This document shows, in pieces, positions 1 to 5,867 of a stretch of DNA of 31,253 bases (position 1 is the stretch's first letter; each line of letters opens with the position of its first letter). The stretch covers positions 1-31,253 of the IMG/VR virus record IMGVR_UViG_3300028384_001185. The stretch is one strand, 5' to 3'. This DNA comes from a virus. The notes beneath the pieces were generated by a model. That model did no database searches, was not told the origin of the DNA, and saw only the letters and a program-made list of their open reading frames with translations. Made by a program: the position numbers and the translations under genes.

Positions 1-39
1 ATTCGCAAGGTATGTTGTTCTTTCAGCACTAAATGCCAT
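1..39 (-). CDS. 5' end of an unidentified structural-region gene (partial)
   Basis: An ATG on the minus strand at 39-37 opens a frame that reads MAFSAERTTYLAN and leaves the window. It is preceded by a strong Shine-Dalgarno sequence, TAGGAG, six bases before the ATG. The TAG of that motif is also the stop codon of the upstream 515-residue gene, so the two genes are almost certainly translationally coupled. Thirteen codons are too few to identify a product. By position it is the third gene of the transcription unit that starts after the capsid terminator. Confidence concerns the start site, not the function. Confidence 0.75.
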   Translation of the reverse strand, partial: MAFSAERTTYLAN

Positions 40-48
40 TGTTATCTC

Positions 49-1596
49 CTATTTGTATCTTATAATCAATTTAAGATCAGATCCAGCAGTTGTAGATCCT
101 ACAGCCGTCACGTCGACTGTTAAATAATCACCTTCGTTTACTTCGATAGGTGTTGTTACTGTATTTGCTGCATTGTTTTGTCCAGCAGATACCGATAATG
201 TATGTATCGAAGAACCGTTCTTATTTACTTTGATATTCAAAGATGATCCTACAGGAGCAGTACCAACAAACGGTCTAATCTTTGTGATTTCAATATCGCG
301 TGGTGCATACCAACGAGCGGTTCCTGTGGTTACGCTCAATTCACCATCTTGCTCGAGTGTAGTATGTGCTTCTGTCTGAACCTTCTGTTCCTGCTGTGAG
401 GTGACACCAAGCCTTGCATTAATATAATCTGAATCAATGACAGAACCTCGAGTATTTTGAAAAATGCTTTCAACCTTATTTGAATCAAGAGTTGATAAAA
501 ACCTCTCTTGTTCGTCGATGATATTCTTTTCTTTCATGAAGTTTTTCATGCGAGTTTCGTCGATAGAATTTCTTTCGATCTCTTCTTTAATCTTGTCGGC
601 AAACGTAGTTGTCTTTTCCATATATTCACGAAGATCTTGTGGAACAAACTTCCCTTTGGATGCATCATATGTCAAACACATTTGACCTTGGATAGTTGGC
701 ACATCTCTGACTGGAGCAGGGTTTGAATGACCTTCTTGAGTGTGCTGCAAGTAAAGCACATATTCTCCATTGCCATTTGTCTCTACTGCCAAGTCTTTGA
801 TATTAATTGCACCACGCATTGAGGAATGATTACCGCACTGATAATACAAAGTATTAGGGGCATTTGCAGGAACTACGAATGTAAGAGTACCGCTTTGTGT
901 TCTCGAGTTTGTTACGCCACTCGTATATTCACCTACATAACTACCAGCAGCGAAGTTATCTCCATTGTCCGTAGTCAGATAGAATGGATGTCCTGATGCA
1001 TCTACGACAAAGTTATATGTATTGCCTCTGCGAAGTGGTCCAATATCTGGATTTAATCCTACTTGAGTACCGGTAAACTTATATGACCCACCTTGATGTC
1101 CTACATTATAAGTAACAGCCGATGTATTCAGAGTTGGTGCAGTAAATGTTTCTGGAACTACCCAATTTAACCTTTGTACTTTTTGGCCAGAATCTGTAAC
1201 TCCAGCAAATGTGATATTATTTACACTATCATATGTTACCCAATCAACCAAGTTGTTTTCACCTGGTTCTTCAATCCATTTTAAAAATATCTTATGTGTC
1301 TGTGAAGAGCTATCATTCATATTAAAAGCCGCAAAGTTATCGAGCTGATAAGTACCTTTACGATAAATTGGTATTTCAGTTTGTGTCTGTAATGTGATCT
1401 TTTCTCTTTGATATGGCAACGTGGTTGGGTTCCAAGACCACTTCCATATGCCATGTCCTGAGTCTCTATTATCTACAGCAAAGTTGAGTGTTTCTGGTTC
1501 AATCGACTGATCGATGATGTTATCAAACACATCGATCTTCAGATCTCCTGATGAGTCTTGGATAAGCGTTGCGATTTGTCTATTTCTTGATGCCAT
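49..1596 (-). CDS. 515-aa virion protein with a cupredoxin-like domain and C-terminal beta-sandwich
   Basis: This is probably a virion decoration, fibre or baseplate-associated protein; I do not recognise a named T4 homologue. Residues 1-150 are beta-rich and unidentified. Residues about 160-267 look like a cupredoxin: a GHPF motif with His203, then Cys254, His257 and Met260 in the order and C-x2-H-x2-M spacing of type 1 copper proteins such as amicyanin. Residues about 325-385 are highly charged and helical, a likely coiled coil, followed by a DSDYINAR element shared with the fibre genes. Residues about 415-515 (WYAPRDIEITKIRPFVG to the end) form a beta-sandwich of a kind common at the C-terminus of marine phage tail proteins. 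Start: the ATG at 1596 overlaps the stop of the preceding gene as TAATG, so translation is coupled. The function of the copper-site-like domain is unknown. Confidence 0.85.
   Translation of the reverse strand: MASRNRQIATLIQDSSGDLKIDVFDNIIDQSIEPETLNFAVDNRDSGHGIWKWSWNPTTLPYQREKITLQTQTEIPIYRKGTYQLDNFAAFNMNDSSSQTHKIFLKWIEEPGENNLVDWVTYDSVNNITFAGVTDSGQKVQRLNWVVPETFTAPTLNTSAVTYNVGHQGGSYKFTGTQVGLNPDIGPLRRGNTYNFVVDASGHPFYLTTDNGDNFAAGSYVGEYTSGVTNSRTQSGTLTFVVPANAPNTLYYQCGNHSSMRGAINIKDLAVETNGNGEYVLYLQHTQEGHSNPAPVRDVPTIQGQMCLTYDASKGKFVPQDLREYMEKTTTFADKIKEEIERNSIDETRMKNFMKEKNIIDEQERFLSTLDSNKVESIFQNTRGSVIDSDYINARLGVTSQQEQKVQTEAHTTLEQDGELSVTTGTARWYAPRDIEITKIRPFVGTAPVGSSLNIKVNKNGSSIHTLSVSAGQNNAANTVTTPIEVNEGDYLTVDVTAVGSTTAGSDLKLIIRYK
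817..1060 (-). other. Cupredoxin-like domain in the 515-aa protein
   Basis: Ligand-type residues read directly from codons: His203 (codon 990-988), Cys254 (837-835), His257 (828-826) and Met260 (819-817). The Cys-His-Met loop reads QCGNHSSMRG, with C-x2-H-x2-M spacing. The first His precedes the Cys by 51 residues, close to the 47 of plastocyanin. Whether copper is bound is inference. Confidence 0.7.
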
Positions 1597-2114
1597 TACA
1601 CTAACTCAAAATAGTTAAACCTAAATGATGCATTGTAGGTTATGAATTCGGTTCCTGATGCTGTCGATTCAAAGTTGATATCACCGAGTGCTACAGGCAC
1701 TGCATCAATATATCTTACTTTCTTTGTTGTGTTATTATGACTTGATAAAATAGAAAGAGTAATGTCAGCGTATGTTGGTGGCTCTTGCATTGTAGCACCA
1801 GCCTTTTGTGTGCTACTTACTCTATAGTCAATATCTGTGTCGAGTAGTCTACGAATCCATTGAAACATCTCATCGTAGCCTTGCATGTTTTCGTCAAGAA
1901 TAATATTACAACTTAATTCGTTAAACGTAAGTTTATCTCCTGGAAATGGTACACCAGTGACCTTACGAAATGGCATTTCAACAGCAGTCATCAACATACC
2001 AGGATGTGTCACTGACTGACAGAAGAATTCCAAGTTTGGATAATTACGTCTATCAATAGTCAGCTTAAAACTGGTAGGTTGTAAATAATTAAAGTTGTCT
2101 GTTAAACTTGCCAT
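1596..2114 (-). CDS. 172-aa tail-tube-fold-like structural protein
   Basis: A small beta-rich protein whose size and layout resemble T4 gp19-type tube proteins. The N-terminal segment FKLTIDRRNYPNLEFFCQSV followed by HPG parallels the tube pattern of a strand, F-x-C, then a Leu/His-Pro-Gly turn. A long middle strand-helix element (DENMQGYDEMFQWIRRLL) corresponds to the helix before the last strands, and the end, SFRFNYFELV, is a typical closing strand. It is clearly different from the true gp19 at 7478-8005, so it may be a second tube paralogue, a tube-initiator or terminator subunit, or a baseplate hub component. It is the first gene after the capsid terminator and has its own late promoter (2120-2127), with no Shine-Dalgarno before the ATG at 2114. 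The assignment rests on pattern recognition only. Confidence 0.65.
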   Translation of the reverse strand: MASLTDNFNYLQPTSFKLTIDRRNYPNLEFFCQSVTHPGMLMTAVEMPFRKVTGVPFPGDKLTFNELSCNIILDENMQGYDEMFQWIRRLLDTDIDYRVSSTQKAGATMQEPPTYADITLSILSSHNNTTKKVRYIDAVPVALGDINFESTASGTEFITYNASFRFNYFELV

Positions 2115-2119
2115 ACTGC

Positions 2120-2127
2120 TATTTATA
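2120..2127 (-). promoter_or_regulatory. T4-type late promoter TATAAATA before the 172-aa gene
   Basis: This is a perfect minus-strand TATAAATA octamer. If it occupies about -13 to -6 as in T4, +1 falls at 2114, the A of the ATG, so the predicted message is leaderless. The region between octamer and ATG (GCAGT) has no Shine-Dalgarno. Confidence 0.75.
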
Positions 2128-2140
2128 ACAAAAATAAGTT

Positions 2141-2178
2141 AAAAAAAGAGGCAGCCGAAGCTGCCTCTCGTTTTTTTT
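2141..2178 (-). terminator. Bidirectional intrinsic terminator after the major capsid gene
   Basis: A nine-base-pair stem, AGAGGCAGC/GCTGCCTCT (arms 2147-2155 and 2160-2168), closes a TTCG tetraloop on the minus strand and is followed by a run of seven T. The plus strand reads the same stem followed by eight T (2171-2178). It lies 12 bases past the capsid stop codon and separates the head unit from the next late unit. Confidence 0.93.
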
Positions 2179-2190
2179 ATTAAGTATCGC

Positions 2191-3552
2191 TTATGCGCCG
2201 AGGATGTTGTCCACGCGGAAGATACGATAGTACTGGTTAGTCTTTGCTGTTGCAAGACCGTCAGCAGGATTTGTTCCAACGAATGGATTTGAGACCATGC
2301 CGTAGCGAGTCTTAAAGCCAATCTTCGGCTGGAATGTGTCCTCACCAACCGCACGAACCATTGTGAGTGGTACGTATGGGCAATAGAACAAGCCAGCATC
2401 GTATGGGTTTGTACCCTTATAACCGATGTTAACATAATCGCCTACTGCGTATGGATCGATATAAACACGCATACGACCGTTAAGTACACCAGCAAATGTG
2501 TTGCCTGTGTCATCTACGTTCAATGCTGTGTTCATAGCTGGAGCATAGTCCAACATGCCTGAAGCAGCAAGTGCTGAGGCAACGTCTGAAGAACAGATCA
2601 TGAAGTTACCCTTACCGCGACGTGTTTCTTTCGCGATTGTGTTAGCTTCACGCTCGATCTGTACGATCAGACCCTTGAACTTTTCAACTGACCAACGACC
2701 GTCTGCATCTGTCTGCAGGTCGAAGATACCGTTGATTGCTGTGTTAGTTGTTGATGCACCAGTCTTCGCTTGTGAGTTAACTGTACGAACAACTTCACGG
2801 TTGATTTCAGCCATGATTTCTGTTGACAGAATATTTGCCAACTCAGTTTCAGCGTCAAGACCATGAATTGCTTTCAAGTCTTGTGCCAATTCCAAGCTGT
2901 ATTCTGCTTTCAGTGCACGTGACTTTGCAGTCACTGTTGCCTTATCGATTGTGAAACCCATTTCAGCAAATGCTTCGCCACCTGTTTCACCAAGTGATTC
3001 AGCTTCTGCAGTTGTGTATGGATCGATAAGTGATGCTGGATCACCACGAGAATCGTCGATGGTTGAGTCTGAGTTAGTGTCAGTCAAACCTTCTAGACCT
3101 GATACTCCAACGTTAGCTGGATGTGACGCTGTGCTTGAGTCACCAGAGAAGTTTGATAGTGGCTCATTGAACAGAGCTTCTGTACCCTTACCGCCGTTAT
3201 CGTTGTTATTTGCGCCAGCTTTTGTTGTCTTGTAACGTGACTTCATCGCGAAGATAAGGCCAGTTGGACCAGACATTGGCTGAACACCACACATGTCGTA
3301 TGCCATCAAGTTTGGCATCGCACGACGTACAAGCGCGATCAGTACTGGGTTCCAGTTCTGTACGTTTGCTACGTTGTTTGTTGGTGATTCTGCAAGCATT
3401 TGACCTTCTTCGATCAGTGCTTGTTCTTGGTTTTCAAGAACAGCTGCTGTTACAGCTTTCCTGTGTTGATCTTGAATTGTTCCCGCTGACTCAGAGTTCA
3501 GTACTGGGGACCATTTCTCAATCAGTTTATCGTAAGATACTACGTTATTCAT
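2191..3552 (-). CDS. 23: Major capsid protein gp23
   Basis: The main shell subunit of the head (453 aa; T4 gp23 has 521). In T4, gp23 assembles on the gp22 core and is then cut by gp21. Residues about 50-100 carry the family signature: GQMLAESPTNNVANVQNW, then NPVLIALVRRAMPNL and CGVQPMSGPTGLIFAM. A likely gp21 cleavage site is after LAE at residue 55 (consensus Leu/Ile-x-Glu), removing a helical propeptide of about 55 residues. The C-terminal third (KIGFKTRYGMVSNPF, YYRIFRVDNIL) is the conserved shell-forming end. The ATG at 3552 has a good Shine-Dalgarno (GGGAG) eight bases upstream. It follows the scaffold gene by 14 bases; I see no consensus late promoter immediately before it, so it is probably transcribed with gene 22 or from a non-consensus promoter. 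Confidence 0.97.
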   Translation of the reverse strand: MNNVVSYDKLIEKWSPVLNSESAGTIQDQHRKAVTAAVLENQEQALIEEGQMLAESPTNNVANVQNWNPVLIALVRRAMPNLMAYDMCGVQPMSGPTGLIFAMKSRYKTTKAGANNNDNGGKGTEALFNEPLSNFSGDSSTASHPANVGVSGLEGLTDTNSDSTIDDSRGDPASLIDPYTTAEAESLGETGGEAFAEMGFTIDKATVTAKSRALKAEYSLELAQDLKAIHGLDAETELANILSTEIMAEINREVVRTVNSQAKTGASTTNTAINGIFDLQTDADGRWSVEKFKGLIVQIEREANTIAKETRRGKGNFMICSSDVASALAASGMLDYAPAMNTALNVDDTGNTFAGVLNGRMRVYIDPYAVGDYVNIGYKGTNPYDAGLFYCPYVPLTMVRAVGEDTFQPKIGFKTRYGMVSNPFVGTNPADGLATAKTNQYYRIFRVDNILGA

Positions 3553-3566
3553 TTTGGACTCCCAAA

Positions 3567-4640
3567 TTATTTCGTTGTTTTTTCGATTGCCGAAAGATAC
3601 TGAGCCATAGATCCAGTTGACTCAAACACCGGTGAATCACCATCGTTTGTGTCTTCTTCAATATCAGCGGACTCAGATGCCTTTTTGGTAAAGTATGATT
3701 CTTTTACAGTTGCAACCTTCTCAGAGAAAGTTTCTTCTGAATCAAAATCCATATCTGCTACCAAAGTTTTTAGTTTTTCGATTTGCGTTTCTGCAAGACC
3801 AGTTGAATGTTCACGAATGATTGAATCCCGCTTATAAGCATCAAGCTCTTCAGCCATAGCCATGTTCTTCGAGATTGCAATATTGTGAGCTTCTTCAAGT
3901 TCTGATACTTCTGCAGCTAGCTCATCTACTAGGTCAACTTTAGACTCAGGAACTTCGATGTATGATTCTGTGAACAGTTCTTTCAGAGAGTTCATGAACT
4001 TCTCAGCAATTTCTGTACGCAGACCAGTTTCGATAGCAACCTTATTGTCTTCCATCCAGGACTCAACTACGTAGTTAAGGTAGTTATCGACCTTTTCAAC
4101 GAGTTCTGACTTTGTAGTTGCAACTTCTTCAGCCAGTTCTTCGTTGTATTTTTCTTCGAGACGATCAATCTCTTCAGTCAGCTTTGACTTAATAGCTGCT
4201 TCAAAGATTGTTGCCGCTTTGTCTTTGAAACCTTCAGACAGTGTTGCTTCTTCAGAGATCAGAGCATTCAGATCGTCTGAGAAATCAACAGCTACTTGGA
4301 TTTCTTCTTGTTCAGCAATTGCGTCACCGTCAAAAGCTTCAGGTGCAGTACCTGCGGTCAATGTTGCCAGTACGCCGCCGAGTTTTTCCTTCGACATACC
4401 TTGCATTGCACCAACTGCAGCTGACATCATGCCAGCCTTAGTCTTAGGCATTGGATCCTGTTTAGTGTTGTCACCCTTACGTGTCGGTGCACGCTTAGTG
4501 GCTTCACCTGCTTTATCTGTTGCAGCAACTGACTGAGCTTCGGCATTTTTAGGATCATGAGTTCCTTCTTCCACAACTTCGTCTGTTACTTCGTCATGGA
4601 GTTCAACTTCCTGATCTTCGATTTGATTTTCATCAGTCAT
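3567..4640 (-). CDS. 22: Prohead scaffold (core) protein gp22
   Basis: The major internal scaffold around which the prohead shell forms; in T4 it is later degraded by gp21. The 357-residue sequence is very acidic and almost entirely helical: an acidic N-terminus, a basic linker at about 48-68, a segment with AAVGAMQGMSKEKLGGVL, then long charged coiled coil from about 110 to 320 (IDRLEEKYNEELAEEV and LVDELAAEVSELEEAHNIA). Possible gp21 cleavage motifs of Leu/Ile-x-Glu type recur along it. The ATG at 4640 has GGGAG seven bases upstream. Its position between protease and capsid genes is the T4 order. The 99 bases before it are not empty: they carry a small reading frame (4652-4765). Confidence 0.95.
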   Translation of the reverse strand: MTDENQIEDQEVELHDEVTDEVVEEGTHDPKNAEAQSVAATDKAGEATKRAPTRKGDNTKQDPMPKTKAGMMSAAVGAMQGMSKEKLGGVLATLTAGTAPEAFDGDAIAEQEEIQVAVDFSDDLNALISEEATLSEGFKDKAATIFEAAIKSKLTEEIDRLEEKYNEELAEEVATTKSELVEKVDNYLNYVVESWMEDNKVAIETGLRTEIAEKFMNSLKELFTESYIEVPESKVDLVDELAAEVSELEEAHNIAISKNMAMAEELDAYKRDSIIREHSTGLAETQIEKLKTLVADMDFDSEETFSEKVATVKESYFTKKASESADIEEDTNDGDSPVFESTGSMAQYLSAIEKTTK

Positions 4641-4651
4641 AGATTGACTCC

Positions 4652-4765
4652 CTATATTTTAGTTTTGAGTAACGAGAGGAAATTCTTAAACTCACGAACC
4701 TGTGTCTCATAGAGGTCGGTGCGTGGAGCTTTCTTAATTTCATTCAACACCTTCCATAACTCCAT
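4652..4765 (-). CDS. 37-aa frame: likely frameshifted C-terminus of gp21, or a small overlapping protein
   Basis: A minus-strand frame opens at ATG 4765 inside the end of gene 21, runs past its stop and ends with TAG at 4654-4652. It reads MELWKVLNEIKKAPRTDL, then YETQVREFKNFLSLLKTKI, a credible amphipathic helical sequence with codons like its neighbours. It lies in the +1 frame relative to gene 21. Joining it to gp21 after ...MEGVE would give about 201 residues, close to the 212 of T4 gp21, and from memory EIKKA...L...F..FLS.L resembles gp21 C-termini of marine T4-like phages. Options are a separate small protein made by coupling, a programmed +1 frameshift, a real mutation or a one-base sequence error. 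No Shine-Dalgarno is seen before its ATG, which favours the C-terminus reading. Confidence 0.7.
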   Translation of the reverse strand: MELWKVLNEIKKAPRTDLYETQVREFKNFLSLLKTKI

Positions 4766-5258
4766 TAACAAAAGCGCTAGGTGCAGATGGATCTTGAACA
4801 ATATCTACTGCGTTGAGTAGAAAATCGTCTTTAACGATCATTGCGTTATTACTTCTTTCTAAACTTCCCATACCACGAGTCGAGACGCCTAAGTTGACAC
4901 CGCCATCGAGTAGACCTTGTACGATCTTACCCATAGGAGTTTCCAAAATAGTCGCCTTACCCACAACATCGTTGCCCTTCCATTCGAGCTTTTCGATCTT
5001 GTGAGAAACTTTGTCAAGATTAACGGTCGGTCCTTCAGGGTGATTTAACTCACCTACAGCTCTACCTTTGGTTACTTGCTCTGTATTATATTTGTTTAGA
5101 GCTTTTTCCATAACAGGCTTTGGATATATTCGACCGTTACGATTCTTTTGTTCTGCTTGCATAAAAATACCTTCGATGGCATACTTCTTGTTGCCCTTCT
5201 CATCAGCCTCTGTGAGGACTTCTAGATTTTGTTCGGTATATTCTGCAATCAGTTTCAT
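4740..5258 (-). CDS. 21: Prohead maturation protease gp21 (frame ends early)
   Basis: The serine protease inside the prohead that cleaves scaffold, core and capsid proteins at Leu/Ile-x-Glu sites. The conserved core is intact: IEGIFMQAEQKNRNGRIYP at about 28-46, GELNHP with the likely catalytic His73, GVSTRG with the likely nucleophile Ser126, and VDIVQDPSAPSAFVNG near the end. The family is usually about 210-220 residues; this frame stops at 172 with ...MEGVE-TGA, and coding sequence of gp21-like character continues in the +1 frame to 4652. The ATG at 5258 overlaps the stop of the upstream gene as ATGA, so translation is coupled. Function is clear; the break near 4740 is unresolved. Confidence 0.93.
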   Translation of the reverse strand: MKLIAEYTEQNLEVLTEADEKGNKKYAIEGIFMQAEQKNRNGRIYPKPVMEKALNKYNTEQVTKGRAVGELNHPEGPTVNLDKVSHKIEKLEWKGNDVVGKATILETPMGKIVQGLLDGGVNLGVSTRGMGSLERSNNAMIVKDDFLLNAVDIVQDPSAPSAFVNGVMEGVE

Positions 5259-5467
5259 TTTTTCAGTACCTTCACGAATTCAGTAGCGGCTTTTTCTGCT
5301 TCTGCTTTCGATCTATAATTGTCTAGTCTATCTCCGTCAATATAAGCAACGTAAGCGTTACGTTCTTTATAAACCATTATCTGGATTCTACCTAATTTTT
5401 TATTTAGGACTAATTGTCCTTCAGGTTTTCTACCAGTTAATTCGCGAATATGACTAAATTGTTTCAT
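5255..5467 (-). CDS. 70-aa basic protein at the gene 68 position (putative prohead core)
   Basis: A small basic protein starting MKQFSHIRELTGRKPEGQLV, with a central strand-rich part and a charged helix KAEAEKAATEFVKVLKK. It sits between the acidic gp67-like gene and the protease, where T4 has gene 68, a minor prohead core protein of 141 residues. This one is half that length, so the equivalence rests on position only and I give no gene symbol. Its stop overlaps the gp21 start as ATGA. A perfect late octamer at 5475-5482 lies so close that the predicted transcript begins about two bases before the ATG; no Shine-Dalgarno is present. Confidence 0.8.
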   Translation of the reverse strand: MKQFSHIRELTGRKPEGQLVLNKKLGRIQIMVYKERNAYVAYIDGDRLDNYRSKAEAEKAATEFVKVLKK

Positions 5468-5474
5468 TTTACTT

Positions 5475-5482
5475 TATTTATA
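5475..5482 (-). promoter_or_regulatory. T4-type late promoter TATAAATA before the gene-68-position gene
   Basis: A perfect octamer in the 37-base gap between the gp67-like and 70-aa genes. With T4 geometry, transcription would start near 5469, two bases before the ATG at 5467. It would give an independent late transcript for the 70-aa gene, protease, scaffold and capsid up to the terminator at 2141-2178. Confidence 0.75.
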
Positions 5483-5504
5483 CTTTTTAATTTTTTAACT
5501 GAGA

Positions 5505-5867
5505 TCAAGATTCTTCAGAACCCTCGTCTCCTTCATTATCGTCTGCCCGTTCGAGTCCTTCATCCTCGTCGGTGTCATCTTCATCGTCCATATCGATTTC
5601 GTCATCAGCACCGGGCTCTTGTAAGTCTTCTTCTTCCGTGGCATCTTCTCCCTCATCAGCGTCAAGCATTGCTTCTACTTCTTCGTCAGAGATGTCATCG
5701 ATATCTGTTTCTTCTACACCATTATAGATTTGATCTGCTAAGCGAATCTGCTCTTGATCCAGCAGATCATTCATCTTAATGGTCATGATTTCACCGAAGG
5801 CTTTATTGGCATTATTATAATCTTGATCCAATGCCATCTGGATCAATTCTTTTGTCGCTTCACTCAT
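5505..5867 (-). CDS. 67: Acidic prohead core protein gp67-like
   Basis: A 120-residue protein whose first 60 residues are helical (ELIQMALDQDYNNANKAFGEI, DLLDQEQIRLADQIYNG) and whose second half is almost all Asp and Glu, with runs such as DDEIDMDDEDDTDEDEG. T4 gp67 is a short acidic prohead core protein (80 aa) encoded just after the portal gene, the same position. It probably helps core assembly and is cleaved in maturation, as in T4. The ATG at 5867 overlaps the portal stop as ATGA. The symbol rests on position plus composition rather than on recognised sequence identity. Confidence 0.85.
   Translation of the reverse strand: MSEATKELIQMALDQDYNNANKAFGEIMTIKMNDLLDQEQIRLADQIYNGVEETDIDDISDEEVEAMLDADEGEDATEEEDLQEPGADDEIDMDDEDDTDEDEGLERADDNEGDEGSEES

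Noticed and set aside
2139-2435. 98-codon minus-strand frame over the end of the capsid gene
   Set aside because: It overlaps the strongly conserved gp23 C-terminus and runs into the terminator; its composition is not protein-like.
4144-4536. Plus-strand 130-codon frame opposite the scaffold gene
   Set aside because: It is the Ser/Ala-rich complement of Glu/Ala-rich coiled-coil codons; no plus-strand gene has a promoter or ribosome site in this window.
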